A DNA stretch of 64,000 nt from Chloroflexota bacterium (GTDB lineage Bacteria > Chloroflexota > Anaerolineae > Anaerolineales > Villigracilaceae). Below are positions 38,031 through 47,525 of the stretch, piece by piece. The stretch covers positions 1 to 64,000 of the forward strand of contig JAPLGS010000156.1 of the NCBI GenBank assembly GCA_026390015.1, given 5' to 3'. The position numbers were made by a program, and so were the translations under genes. The notes beneath the pieces are model-generated. The model saw only the letters and a program-made list of their open reading frames with translations, was not told where the DNA came from and made no database searches. How positions within the stretch are numbered: the stretch's first letter is position 1; each line of letters opens with the position of its first letter.

Positions 38031-38326
38031 TGCGGATCATTTTCGAACGTAGCGGCGGATTCATGGGACGTAAAGTCAGCCTGGATCTTGACCTCGCCAC
38101 CCTGCCGCCCGATCAAGCCGACGCCGTGAAACTGCTCGTTGCCGAATCAGATTTCTTAAATCTGACAGCACTTCCAACAAATGTCTCAGCGCCGGATGGA
38201 TTCGCATATTCCATCACAGTGGAAACCGGTACGATCCAACACACCATCCAAGCCAGCGATGCAAATTTTCCACAGGCTCTGCGTCCCTTGCTAGATGATC
38301 TGCTGGCACGCGCCCGCTCGCGATAA
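38027..38326 (+). CDS. Emfourin-type inhibitor of the adjacent M4 protease
   Basis: The protein has 99 residues. Its start ATGA overlaps the protease stop. The N-terminus MMRIIFERSGGFMGRKVSLDLD, the central LTALPTNVSAPDGFAYSITV and the LRPLLDDLLARAR helix resemble emfourin, the protealysin inhibitor family usually encoded beside M4 proteases. The tight overlap suggests near-equal synthesis so that intracellular protease is held inactive. The assignment rests on similarity from memory plus context. Confidence 0.8.
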   Translation: MMRIIFERSGGFMGRKVSLDLDLATLPPDQADAVKLLVAESDFLNLTALPTNVSAPDGFAYSITVETGTIQHTIQASDANFPQALRPLLDDLLARARSR

Positions 38327-38367
38327 GAATCAAAAAGGGCATGAAGATCATGCCCTTTTTGATTCTT
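38325..38367. terminator. Strong terminator after the inhibitor gene
   Basis: A perfect 20-bp inverted repeat (AAGAATCAAAAAGGGCATGA) with a 3-nt loop begins on the stop codon. T- and A-rich arms make it usable in both directions. Confidence 0.85.
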
Positions 38368-38379
38368 ATCAAGTATTGT

Positions 38380-39120
38380 TTACAACCTGCCTTTTTTACC
38401 GGCGATCTTCAAATCCCGATAATGCCACCTCACCTGCCAAATACGAAACGCGGCTTCCATTTGGATCTTGATCGACATTTTCGATTTTCCCCATTGACGA
38501 TCTGCAAAATAAATTGGCGCTTCGGCGATCTTATATTCAAGGCAATGCGCCAGGTAAGCCATTTCCACAAGAAAAACATAGCCGTTTGATTGAATACGCT
38601 CCAGCGGCATACTCTGTAAGGTTTCACGCCGCCACATACGAAAGCCTGTGGTCACGTCGTGCAACGGCAGCCCCAAAATTGTGCGCGCGTAAAAATTACC
38701 GAATGCAGAGAGTCGTTTCCGTCCAGTTGACCAGCGCTCATCGACTGAACCACCGGTCACATAACGGGAGCCAAGTACAACATCGTTATTCTCAAGAAGT
38801 TTAGCCATGCCAACCAATGCAGCGGGATCGTGGGAAAAATCTGCATCCATCTGAACAACAGCTTGAGCTCCGCCATCAAAAACTTTCTGGAACCCGTTTA
38901 GATACGCCGAACGCAAACCCATCTTGCCCGGGCGATGTAGTACATCCACGCGGCCTGGGTACGTTTCCTTTAGCTGATCTGCTAATTGTCCGGTACCATC
39001 CGGGCTGTTATCATCCACGATCAAAACCGTCAAATTGAGTGGGAGCGAAAATAAAGCGGAGACCAATTTGGGAAGGTTCTCCGCTTCGTTATATGTAGGG
39101 GTGACAATTCCAATTTGCAA
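38380..39120 (-). CDS. Polyprenol-phosphate mannosyltransferase-like GT2 glycosyltransferase
   Basis: The protein has 246 residues without C-terminal membrane segments. IVTPTYNEAENLPKLV, IVDDNSPDGTG, MDADFSHDP (the DxD site) and GSRYVTGG match Dpm1/polyprenol monophosphomannose synthases. It would load a sugar onto a polyprenyl phosphate for GT-C enzymes such as the two polytopic proteins at 6218-10117; that link is inference. It is last in the minus-strand operon with the response regulator, 9 bases downstream of it. Confidence 0.9.
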   Translation of the reverse strand: MQIGIVTPTYNEAENLPKLVSALFSLPLNLTVLIVDDNSPDGTGQLADQLKETYPGRVDVLHRPGKMGLRSAYLNGFQKVFDGGAQAVVQMDADFSHDPAALVGMAKLLENNDVVLGSRYVTGGSVDERWSTGRKRLSAFGNFYARTILGLPLHDVTTGFRMWRRETLQSMPLERIQSNGYVFLVEMAYLAHCLEYKIAEAPIYFADRQWGKSKMSIKIQMEAAFRIWQVRWHYRDLKIAGKKGRL

Positions 39121-39129
39121 GCCCGACTC

Positions 39130-39984
39130 CTATGTTTTCAAGCGCAACAATTCCGCTTTGAGTTGATCCACATCTGTATATTTATTTTTGATCGAAACTG
39201 CCTCTGCGAATTTTGAGTTCAGGGGTTTATTATGCTTGCCCATTTCCACCCGATCCTTGATCGGGTAAAAATACTCCATTGATTGTTCAAGCCGTAAGTG
39301 AAGTTTTTCCCTCGTTACAGGAAGATCAGAAGGTGGAATAACAAGGATGAAATCAGAATCGTTCAATTGACCGAGAAAATTGTCAGGGTGGCCAAATTCG
39401 CCCATGGTATTGATGATCATAAAACTGATGGCACGCAAAACATCGTCTGATGCGACAAAACCATACGCTTCTCGAAATGCGTCCAGGTTTTCGATGGAAA
39501 CGAATAAAACTGCCTTATCGTCACTGTTAATTAATTCTGTTAATTTTTCATCCACTAATACGCGTCCAGGCAAACCAGTAACAGGGTTGGTCAATGGCCC
39601 TTGACTCACCCGTTTGAGCGAGTTGCGTACACGCAAACGCAATTCTTGCACATCAAAAGGTTTGGTTATGTAGTCATCAGCACCTAGTTCAAGACCCTGC
39701 AAGCGGTCTCCGCGTTCGCGCTTTTCAGTAAGAAAAATAATTGGGATTTCAGCCGTACGACGGTCAGCGCGCAAGCGACGAGCAACTTCAAAGCCGTCAA
39801 TATCTGGAAGACGAATATCGAGAATGACGATATCTGGGCGAACAGTCTGACAGGAGCGCACGCCATCCTCGCCCCAATTGACAGTGAACACTTCGTAGCC
39901 CTGAACTCGAAAATAAGCATTTAGCATTTCAGACACATCAATATCGTCTTCAATGATAAGTATTTTTTGCCTGATCTCAGTCAT
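39130..39984 (-). CDS. Response regulator: REC plus degenerate GGDEF-like domain
   Basis: The protein has 284 residues. The receiver domain (about 6-120) has the acidic pair in IIEDDIDVSE, the phospho-acceptor Asp in DIVILDIRLPD and the Lys in DDYITKPF. The second half follows a diguanylate cyclase layout (NPVTGLPGRVLVDEKL, VLFVSIENLDAFREAYG). LNDSDFILVIPP replaces GGDEFxxLLP, so cyclase activity is unlikely. I take the ATG at 39984; a TTG four codons earlier is possible. It lies in an operon with V4R and Roadblock genes. Confidence 0.87.
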   Translation of the reverse strand: MTEIRQKILIIEDDIDVSEMLNAYFRVQGYEVFTVNWGEDGVRSCQTVRPDIVILDIRLPDIDGFEVARRLRADRRTAEIPIIFLTEKRERGDRLQGLELGADDYITKPFDVQELRLRVRNSLKRVSQGPLTNPVTGLPGRVLVDEKLTELINSDDKAVLFVSIENLDAFREAYGFVASDDVLRAISFMIINTMGEFGHPDNFLGQLNDSDFILVIPPSDLPVTREKLHLRLEQSMEYFYPIKDRVEMGKHNKPLNSKFAEAVSIKNKYTDVDQLKAELLRLKT

Positions 39985-40001
39985 GCTAAATTTCAAAATT
40001 G

Positions 40002-40637
40002 TTATGAAATTGGTTCTTTTTGTATGATGAATTCACAAACAGTATCGCCGATTGCAACGCATTTGGATTCATTCACGCGGAATTCGTTTCCGCCGGAAAC
40101 CCATTTAAGCGATTCTTGTAGAAGGCCAGTCGAGATGAAACATACCGGTTTATCCAAACCGGTCCGCCCCCAACAACAGGGGCATTTATGAATCGTCCAT
40201 ATCCATTCAGTGTCTTTCTCTTCCACTGTTGAATGTTGATCGCTTAGCTGGCTGAAGATTTTCGCCATGGCAGGCAGACCAATTCTCAACTTGGATTGTT
40301 GCGGAAGGACAACAAAAGCCAGATCCGCTGCACCGGCCAACGCCCCAAAATTTCTGAGTGCATCCGAGAATGTAGCACGCCCTGCCCGAAGAGCGAGGCC
40401 GCGTCCACCACGCGGGCCGTACATTTCCTCCAGAGCAGAACCGATTCCAGAAAGTTCGGCAAAATCAAAACCTTTATCGAGGTTATCTGGGGGATAATTT
40501 TCGACATAATGATTCAAACCAGCCAGATTCAGGATGGCGTTCAATCCGTTTTTGCCCATCACTTCTTCCAAAGATTTGAGGGTAATCAGTCCAAATTTAT
40601 TAGGGTAATACAAACCACTGTTTTGAATGGGGTTCAT
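40002..40637 (-). CDS. V4R (4-vinyl reductase-like) domain protein
   Basis: The protein has 211 residues. The region from about 120 onward, with a Cys-rich CPCCWGR motif, a later Cys and a terminal CEFIIQK strand, resembles the V4R small-ligand-binding domain. The first half (KSLEEVMGKNGLNAILNLAG) is a helical region common in this family. V4R domains are thought to bind hydrocarbons or other small molecules. GGAG precedes the ATG. It lies 10 bases after the Roadblock gene and 17 before the response regulator. Confidence 0.72.
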   Translation of the reverse strand: MNPIQNSGLYYPNKFGLITLKSLEEVMGKNGLNAILNLAGLNHYVENYPPDNLDKGFDFAELSGIGSALEEMYGPRGGRGLALRAGRATFSDALRNFGALAGAADLAFVVLPQQSKLRIGLPAMAKIFSQLSDQHSTVEEKDTEWIWTIHKCPCCWGRTGLDKPVCFISTGLLQESLKWVSGGNEFRVNESKCVAIGDTVCEFIIQKEPIS

Positions 40638-40647
40638 GGCAACTCCA

Positions 40648-41019
40648 CTAAATCAACTTTGCTAAATCTTCGGCGGCGCGGCGCATATCAAGGAAAATCA
40701 AACCAAGCTTTGCCTGTTCTCTTGCGAGCGCGGTAAGCACAGCCTCATCGCCGACCGACATTAAAACAACATATCCTTTCTGACCCTTAATGTAAACCTG
40801 CTCAAGGGTGCCGCGGCCTAATTCACTGGCAATGCGTTCACCCAGAGAAAGCATTGCAGCTGACATGGCTGATACGCGATCTTCCTCCACACCCTGGGGA
40901 AGCGCCGAGGCAATGCCAAGACCATCAACGCTGACTACTGCGGATGCTTCAATATCAGGTGATGACGCTTGCAACTCCCGCAAGCGATCCACCATTTGTT
41001 GCGCACGATTCTTTGTCAA
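40648..41019 (-). CDS. Roadblock/LC7 domain protein
   Basis: The protein has 123 residues of the MglB/Roadblock fold: VDRLRELQASSPDIEASAVV, SVDGLGIASALP and YIKGQKGYVVLMSV. Roadblock proteins often regulate small GTPases, but no GTPase gene is adjacent. The start is decided by AAGGAGG five bases before a TTG at 41019; the in-frame ATG further upstream would add 47 residues unlike the family. First gene of the operon. Confidence 0.85.
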   Translation of the reverse strand: MTKNRAQQMVDRLRELQASSPDIEASAVVSVDGLGIASALPQGVEEDRVSAMSAAMLSLGERIASELGRGTLEQVYIKGQKGYVVLMSVGDEAVLTALAREQAKLGLIFLDMRRAAEDLAKLI

Positions 41020-41261
41020 ACAACCCTCCTTAGGGGAAGCAAACGCCCAATATTCTCCAGGACGAATATCTCTTATTCTCTCGACTATTTTAGGACATGC
41101 TAAACAATGTGTCAAGTTCGGCAACTTGAATTTTACAGGAGGGGGAAAACCCAAAATCAAATCTTCGGGGCTGATATATTCCTCCGTTCTTTCTGTTATC
41201 TTTTTTCGACTTTGTCAATAGCGGAGTTTCCAGATTGAACAAAACATTGGCAGAGGGTTTC

Positions 41262-41290
41262 TTGACAATCTATATAAGTGCTAGTAAAAT
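41262..41290 (+). promoter_or_regulatory. Promoter of the tRNA operon
   Basis: A consensus TTGACA is separated by 17 bases from TAAAAT, about 28 bases upstream of tRNA-Phe. Confidence 0.85.
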
Positions 41291-41318
41291 CACGCACGCT
41301 TAACAAAAAAATACATAA

Positions 41319-41391
41319 GCCGAGATAGCTCAGTTGGTAGAGCACGCGACTGAAAATCGCGGTGTCCCCAGTCCGATCCTGGGTCTCGGCA
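41319..41391 (+). tRNA. tRNA-Phe (anticodon GAA)
   Basis: Cloverleaf: acceptor GCCGAGA/TCTCGGC, D arm GCTC/GAGC, anticodon stem CGCGA/TCGCG with loop CTGAAAA (anticodon GAA), T arm CCCAG/CTGGG with loop TCCGATC, discriminator A. CCA is not encoded. The T-loop starts TCC rather than TTC. Confidence 0.95.
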
Positions 41392-41419
41392 CTCCCGGTC
41401 AGCAAGAAGGCCGTAATCT

Positions 41420-41491
41420 GCGGGCGTAGTACAGTGGTAGTACGTCTCCTTGCCAAGGAGAAGGTCGTGGGTTCGAATCCCATCGCCCGCT
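41420..41491 (+). tRNA. tRNA-Gly (anticodon GCC)
   Basis: Acceptor GCGGGCG/CGCCCGC, D arm GTAC/GTAC, anticodon stem TCTCC/GGAGA with loop TTGCCAA (anticodon GCC), T arm GTGGG/CCCAT with TTCGAAT, discriminator T. No CCA encoded. Confidence 0.96.
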
Positions 41492-41552
41492 CAAAAAGGA
41501 TTACGGATTGGATTAATATTCAATCTACAATCTTTTTTAGTAATATAAATAA

Positions 41553-41623
41553 GGCGTCGTGGCCAAGTGGTAAGGCAAGGGTCTGCAAAATCCTCATCGC
41601 GGGTTCGAATCTCGCCGACGCCT
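41553..41623 (+). tRNA. tRNA-Cys (anticodon GCA)
   Basis: Acceptor GGCGTCG/CGACGCC, D arm GCC/GGC, anticodon stem AGGGT/ATCCT with loop CTGCAAA (anticodon GCA), T arm GCGGG/CTCGC with TTCGAAT, discriminator T. No CCA encoded. Confidence 0.95.
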
Positions 41624-41629
41624 CAAAAC

Positions 41630-41664
41630 AAGAGCGGGTCTCAAGGACTCGCTCTTATTTTTTC
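41630..41664 (+). terminator. Terminator of the tRNA operon
   Basis: AAGAGCGGGTC pairs with GACTCGCTCTT (one G-U) across a short loop, followed by ATTTTTT. Confidence 0.85.
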
Positions 41665-41740
41665 CTTCCTGAAGACGCAGCTCTACTAAATAAATATTAG
41701 GGCTCTTGCCCAAGTAGCCACAGCCCACAGGGTAATAAGC

Positions 41741-41800
41741 GCACAGAGATCTTTGAGATAAGATTCTAAAACCTCTTTTATTCTCAGTGGTCTCTGTGGC
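41741..41800. repeat. CACAGAG inverted repeat, copy 3
   Basis: The left arm GCACAGAGATCTTTGAGA and right arm TCTCAGTGGTCTCTGTGGC are inverted over 60 bp, in the gap between the tRNA operon and the giant sensor gene. The arms match copy 2 near 25640 most closely at TCTCAGTG and CTCTGTGGC. Confidence 0.65.
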
Positions 41801-41865
41801 ACAAGAGACTTTATAATTGCAATACAACTTTAAGCAGAATATCCTATACTCAGAAAACTTGAGCT

Positions 41866-44800
41866 ATGAAAATCCTTTATATCGAAAACGACCCTGCGCT
41901 TCTCGAATTAACCTACCGCTCGCTAAAAATTCGCGGGCCTGAATTCGACATACAAACTGCCTCTACTATACAAGAAGCTTTTTCCCTCCTCAAAACAACA
42001 GAATATGACGTAATCTTATGTGATCATCGTCTGCCAGACGGCTCCGGATTGGATGTGATCAAACAGGCGCGTGAATGGGGAATATTGTCTGCGATCGTCC
42101 TTATTGCAAATGAAGTGGATACTCAAAACGCTGTCGCGGCATTGAAAGCTGGAGCGTCAGATTATGTAGTTAAGCAAAACGATTATCTCCACAGACTACC
42201 GGTTATTCTACAAAATGCCCAATCGCAAACAGACCTTCAGAAACAAAAAATAGCCTTGCGCGAAAGTGAATACAGGTATTTCAATATTTTTGAAAACACT
42301 GTAGAGGGGATATTTCAATCGACCCTGGATGGAAAATATCTTAGCGTAAATCCAGCCATGGCAAAAATTTACGGCTACGATTCCCCCAAAGATATGATCA
42401 ATACTGTATTGGATATCAGCACAGAGTCTCGCAAAAGATTTTCCGAGGAGTTAAGGTCAAAGAGATCGGTTGTAAAATTTGAAACTGAAACTCTCCGTAA
42501 AGACGGATCCACGATATGGGTCTCAACCAATGCCCGCTCGGTAAAAAATGAAAACGGTGAAATCCTGTATTTTGAAGGATTCTTGACTGAAATTACAGAA
42601 CGAAAACTCTCAGAATTGGCTATCGTCAAAAGCGAAAATAAATATAAAACCCTCATAGAGAGTTTGCCAGGCGTAGTGTTTCTGGATGATTTTCAAGACG
42701 AAAGAATCAGCCGTTATATGAGCCCGCGGATAAAAGATGTACTCGGCTATACAGCTGAAGAATGGGCGGCGGGAAACAACATATGGGAAAATAGCCTCCA
42801 TGCTGAGGATCGTGACCGAATTCTTGCGGAGGATAAACGCACCAATATAACCAAAGAGCCATTCCAGGTTGAATATCGCATACAAAGAAAAGATGGCGTT
42901 TATATTTGGATCAAAGAAGATGCATACCTGGTTCACGACCAGGCTGGTATCCCAAATTATTGGCACGGAATCATGCTCGACATTACAGCGCAAGTAGAAG
43001 CTCAAGAAGCAATTAAAGCCAACGAGGACAGTTATCGCGGATTGTTCAATAGCGTTACACAGGCAATTTACATCCAAGATAAAGAGGGGCGATTTCTTGA
43101 CATAAACGACGGCGCAATAAAAATGTACGGCTATCCACGGGAATTTTTTATTGGAAAAACACCGGAAGTCATAAGCGCACCGGATAAAAACGATCTAAAC
43201 AAACTAAATAAAATAATCGAACTCGCCTTTAAGGGGGAACCGCAGGAATTCGAGTTTTGGGGAATTAGGAGAAATGGTCAGGTATTTCCAAAAGTAGTTT
43301 CCTTAACCAAAGGCACCTACTTTGGACAAGAAGTGATCATTGCCATTGCGCAAGATATTACCGAGCGTAAGCTTGCGGATCAAAATATGGAGCGGCAGTT
43401 ATTAGAATTAAAGATTCTGCATGCCACTTTAATGGCTGGGACCAGGAGCGTCACCGAAGATGAATTAATTGAACAGACCCTTCAAATTACAGCCAGTATT
43501 TATACAGAAGTTTGCGGTGTATTGCTCTTGAATGCCAATGGCGATATGTTAATTCCGCACCCAGCCTGCATTGGGCCAAAGGAAGAAAACTGGCAGGAAG
43601 GCTACCCGATCACAAAAGGCATCACCGGCCGAGCCGTACAATTAGGAAGAGCGATACGAGTCGATGATATAACAAACGATCCAAGCTATAAAGAAATAAC
43701 ATCAGGAATAAAATCGGAACTTTGCATTCCAATTTGGGCACAAGACCATATTATCGGAGTATTTGACGTTGAAAGCAAACTGGAAAATGCCTTCGATGAA
43801 AAAGATGAACGTTTATTAAACACAATTGCGGCGGGGCTGGGAACTGCAATCGAGAAACTGCGCCTTTATAAGGCCGAACAAAATCAAAGACGGCGTGAAG
43901 TAGCGATGCTCGACCTAATGCGGACAGCCGCTTCATCTCTGGAACTGAATCAGGTTCTGCAATCTATACTTGATCAACTTGTCAGAGTGATCCCGTCAGA
44001 TTCAGGCACCATCCAACTATTGGATGGAGATAACTTAGAAGTATTTGCCGCCGTTGGAATAGAAGCAATTAATTTTTCAAAACGCGGCCAAATTAAGTTG
44101 AACGAATTTCCGCTTAATAATTACGTGATCAAAGAGAAGAAAACCATTCGCGTGGATGATACGCTGATTGATGAGCGCTATCAACCATCAGTCGAAGGAG
44201 AGAAAATAAATATACGCTCATTCCTTGGAATTCCTTTGATTGCGAAAGAAAAAATTATCGGCATGTTCACACTTGACAGCTATCAAACGAGTTATTTCTC
44301 CAAACAGGATGCTGAACTTGGGCTTGCCATTGCCAACCATGCCTCAATTGCCATTGAAAACGCGCGCTTGTTTGACGCCGAACAACGTCGCCGCAAACAG
44401 GCGGAAATTCTTCGAAAAGCAACAGAAGCATTAACCACCTCCATTGAGTTGGAAAAACTTTTTGACATCATTTTTGATTCGCTGGCAGAACTGATACCCT
44501 ACGATAGCTCATCCATTGAATTAATAAATCATGGAGTCTTCGAAATCGTGGCAGGCCGCGGTATTTCCAAATCATTTATTGGCAAAAAATTCCCAACTGA
44601 AATTGGAAAATGGGGAGACTCTGAAAGAATACGCCAGTGTCTGATCATTTCAGACGTACAAGTTGACAATCGCTTTGAAAAACTTAATGGCTCAGAATAT
44701 ATCCATGGCTGGATGGGCATACCATTATTTTCGCAGGAAAATCTAATTGGTTTCATAAATGTTGATAGCCGACAAGTAAGCGCTTTCAACCTGGAACACG

Positions 44801-47514
44801 CCGCCATCGCTCAGACCTTTGGCAATCAAGCCGCAGTTGCCTTGGTAAACGCGCGTCTGTTCCATGAGGAATACCGCCGCTCTCAAATCATCGAGGCGCT
44901 TGCGGATATTGCCAATGAAATTGCAACCACACGGGAGGTTATACCGGCGCTTGATAAGATCGGAGAACGCGCGCTTTCACTTCTAAACGCGAATACTGTG
45001 GCGTTCTATCTACTTCAGGATGATGGCGAAACCATAAAAATTGTTACAGCGCAAGGCTCGTATCAAAAAGAAATGATGTCGCACACCCTTAAGATCGGCG
45101 AAGGCATCACTGGCAATGTTATCGCGGCAGGCAAATCAGAAATTGTAGATGATATTACACAAGACCCACGCAAAAAAACTGTGCCGGGCACGCCAGAGGA
45201 AGACGCGCGACTCGACACCATGATGTCTGCTCCATTGATTCTGCACGGAAAATCCATAGGAGCCATTAACGCCTGGAGATTAAAAACAAACGGCTTCTTC
45301 GATAGATCTGAGTTAAATTTCCTTGTAAGCATTGCGCATCAAGCCTCCATCTCGATAGAGTCGCTGCGATTATTTCAGGAAAACTCACGCCGCGCACAAG
45401 AAGCAACCGCTATTGCAGAGGTTGGACGTGATATCTCCGGCACGCTTCAGATCGATCTTGTACTCGAGCGCATTACAAAATATGCTCAAAATCTATTAAG
45501 AGCTCAAACGAGCGCCGTTTATCTTTCCGAACCTGACCAGCCGCTTTTACGGGCGATATACGCGATTGGTGCTGATGCTGATCAAATCAAGAATGACCCA
45601 CTCGAACTTGGCGTTGGAATTCTTGGGAATATCGCCTTACAAAAATTCGGTGAAATCGTTAACAACTCAAGTGGAGATCCTCGCGCAATCACCATCAAAG
45701 ATACCGTCGATGATCCTTACGGACACATCATGGGAGTGCCGGTTCTTGCAAAAAACCAATTGACCGGATTACTGGTGGTATGGCGAACCGGGCTGGGAGA
45801 AGATTTTCAGGCAACCGATCTTGATTTCCTAAGTAGTCTTGCACAACAAGCCGCTGTTGCAATTGAGAACGCCCGTTTGTTTGGATTGGAACTGTATCGC
45901 CGCCTGGAAGCAGAAACGGTCATGCGGGCCACTGCCGCACTTGCCAATTTACTCGATCTGCCTTCCTTACAAAACGCGATCCTCGAATGGCTGTATAAAC
46001 TCACTCCTTATGACAGCGCCTCCATTTTAGAAATAGTGGAAGATCAACTTCATATTACAGCCGCAAAAGGACTCCCAAATCCCGAAAAAACATTGGGGCA
46101 AACTTTTCCATCTGATAACGTTCTATGTCAAATCCTTAATAAAACAAGCGCGCCTTTGATCATCGGAGACTGCAAAAACGATCCGCGCTTTGAGCAATGG
46201 GGCGATATAGACTACGTGCGCGGATGGATGGGAATTCCTCTGATCGCACGCGGCCGGGTGATCGGATATATCACCATGGATAGCCGCACTCCAAACGCTT
46301 ACTCTCAAAACGATGCGATCACAACGCAAACATTCGCCATCCAGGCGGCTACCGCATTGGAAAATGCGCGGCTATTTGAGGCGGAGCGAAAACGCCGTCA
46401 GGAAGCGGAAAATCTACGTATCGCCGCAACAGTTATAACATCTTCACTTGATCCGCAGGAAGTACTCGAAACCATTCTGATCGCACTCAAGCAAGTTGTC
46501 CCATTCGATCTGGGCTCCATGATGCTTCTGGAAGATGAGCAAGTAAGAATTGTGGCGGCGCAAGGCTTTACCAATAACAAAGCAACACTAAACCAAACTT
46601 TCCCGTCGAAGAACGAACTTTTACTTGAAATAAAGAGAACACAAAGAACTTTAATAATTGAAGACGCGCTGGTCGATTCCCGATATGAAAGATGGGCTGG
46701 CGCAGATTTAATCCGGGGCTGGCTGGGAATTCCACTGGTCGTACACAGCGAAATTATTGGTTATATTACTTTGGGAAGTTTTAAAATCGCAGCATTCGAT
46801 CTAAACGCGGCTGACCTTGCCCAAACATTTGCCCTGCATGCCGCAACCGCAATTAACAATACACAACTATTTGAAGATTTACAAAAAACCAATCAAGAAC
46901 TTACTCAATCGTATGATACAACCCTGGCTGGATGGAGCAAAGCGCTTGAGTTGAGAGATAAAGAAACATATGGACACTCCCAGCGCGTCACCAATTTGAC
47001 CCTGGAGCTGGCACGGCAAATTGGTTTTTCCAAGTCTGACCTGACTCACCTGCGGCGCGGGGTACTCCTGCATGATATTGGCAAGATGGGAGTTCCAAAT
47101 GAGATTCTCAACAAGCCGGGACCTCTTACCGAGGAAGAATGGATCGAAATGCGCAAGCATCCCCAATATGCGTTCGATCTACTGTACCCTATACCATTCC
47201 TGCTCCCATCCCTTGATATTCCCTACTCACATCACGAACGGTGGGATGGCTCGGGGTATCCACAGAAATTAAGCGGCGAAGAAATCCCTCTTGCGGCTCG
47301 TATCTTTGCGGTTGTAGATGTGTGGGATGCTTTATTATCAGACCGCCCCTACCGACAGGCTTGGGAAAAAAGCAGAGTGATTAATTATCTTCGCGAACAA
47401 TCAGGGACGCACTTCGATCCGAGCATAGTTGAGAGTTTTCTAAAACTGATCGAGAATAAAGCATTTCAAGATAATCAAAAAACTCAACCGATAAAAAGGA
47501 TCGAGCGAGGGTAA
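41866..47514 (+). CDS. Giant REC-PAS-GAF-HD-GYP signalling protein
   Basis: The protein has 1882 residues and no membrane segment. A receiver domain (about 1-115) has Asp in VILCDHRLPDGSG. Three PAS domains with PAC ends (ITERK-type) lie at about 137-505. Seven consecutive GAF-type domains follow from about 515 to 1675; repeats such as GWMGIPL/GWLGIPL and A..ENARLF mark them. The C-terminal HD-GYP domain has the metal motif LLHDIGKMGVP (about 1735) and HHERWDGSGYP, so it should hydrolyse cyclic di-GMP. Several GAF units are near-copies, implying internal duplication. Ligands are unknown. No good ribosome binding site is seen. Confidence 0.93.
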   Translation: MKILYIENDPALLELTYRSLKIRGPEFDIQTASTIQEAFSLLKTTEYDVILCDHRLPDGSGLDVIKQAREWGILSAIVLIANEVDTQNAVAALKAGASDYVVKQNDYLHRLPVILQNAQSQTDLQKQKIALRESEYRYFNIFENTVEGIFQSTLDGKYLSVNPAMAKIYGYDSPKDMINTVLDISTESRKRFSEELRSKRSVVKFETETLRKDGSTIWVSTNARSVKNENGEILYFEGFLTEITERKLSELAIVKSENKYKTLIESLPGVVFLDDFQDERISRYMSPRIKDVLGYTAEEWAAGNNIWENSLHAEDRDRILAEDKRTNITKEPFQVEYRIQRKDGVYIWIKEDAYLVHDQAGIPNYWHGIMLDITAQVEAQEAIKANEDSYRGLFNSVTQAIYIQDKEGRFLDINDGAIKMYGYPREFFIGKTPEVISAPDKNDLNKLNKIIELAFKGEPQEFEFWGIRRNGQVFPKVVSLTKGTYFGQEVIIAIAQDITERKLADQNMERQLLELKILHATLMAGTRSVTEDELIEQTLQITASIYTEVCGVLLLNANGDMLIPHPACIGPKEENWQEGYPITKGITGRAVQLGRAIRVDDITNDPSYKEITSGIKSELCIPIWAQDHIIGVFDVESKLENAFDEKDERLLNTIAAGLGTAIEKLRLYKAEQNQRRREVAMLDLMRTAASSLELNQVLQSILDQLVRVIPSDSGTIQLLDGDNLEVFAAVGIEAINFSKRGQIKLNEFPLNNYVIKEKKTIRVDDTLIDERYQPSVEGEKINIRSFLGIPLIAKEKIIGMFTLDSYQTSYFSKQDAELGLAIANHASIAIENARLFDAEQRRRKQAEILRKATEALTTSIELEKLFDIIFDSLAELIPYDSSSIELINHGVFEIVAGRGISKSFIGKKFPTEIGKWGDSERIRQCLIISDVQVDNRFEKLNGSEYIHGWMGIPLFSQENLIGFINVDSRQVSAFNLEHAAIAQTFGNQAAVALVNARLFHEEYRRSQIIEALADIANEIATTREVIPALDKIGERALSLLNANTVAFYLLQDDGETIKIVTAQGSYQKEMMSHTLKIGEGITGNVIAAGKSEIVDDITQDPRKKTVPGTPEEDARLDTMMSAPLILHGKSIGAINAWRLKTNGFFDRSELNFLVSIAHQASISIESLRLFQENSRRAQEATAIAEVGRDISGTLQIDLVLERITKYAQNLLRAQTSAVYLSEPDQPLLRAIYAIGADADQIKNDPLELGVGILGNIALQKFGEIVNNSSGDPRAITIKDTVDDPYGHIMGVPVLAKNQLTGLLVVWRTGLGEDFQATDLDFLSSLAQQAAVAIENARLFGLELYRRLEAETVMRATAALANLLDLPSLQNAILEWLYKLTPYDSASILEIVEDQLHITAAKGLPNPEKTLGQTFPSDNVLCQILNKTSAPLIIGDCKNDPRFEQWGDIDYVRGWMGIPLIARGRVIGYITMDSRTPNAYSQNDAITTQTFAIQAATALENARLFEAERKRRQEAENLRIAATVITSSLDPQEVLETILIALKQVVPFDLGSMMLLEDEQVRIVAAQGFTNNKATLNQTFPSKNELLLEIKRTQRTLIIEDALVDSRYERWAGADLIRGWLGIPLVVHSEIIGYITLGSFKIAAFDLNAADLAQTFALHAATAINNTQLFEDLQKTNQELTQSYDTTLAGWSKALELRDKETYGHSQRVTNLTLELARQIGFSKSDLTHLRRGVLLHDIGKMGVPNEILNKPGPLTEEEWIEMRKHPQYAFDLLYPIPFLLPSLDIPYSHHERWDGSGYPQKLSGEEIPLAARIFAVVDVWDALLSDRPYRQAWEKSRVINYLREQSGTHFDPSIVESFLKLIENKAFQDNQKTQPIKRIERG

Positions 47515-47525
47515 ATATTTGCAAA

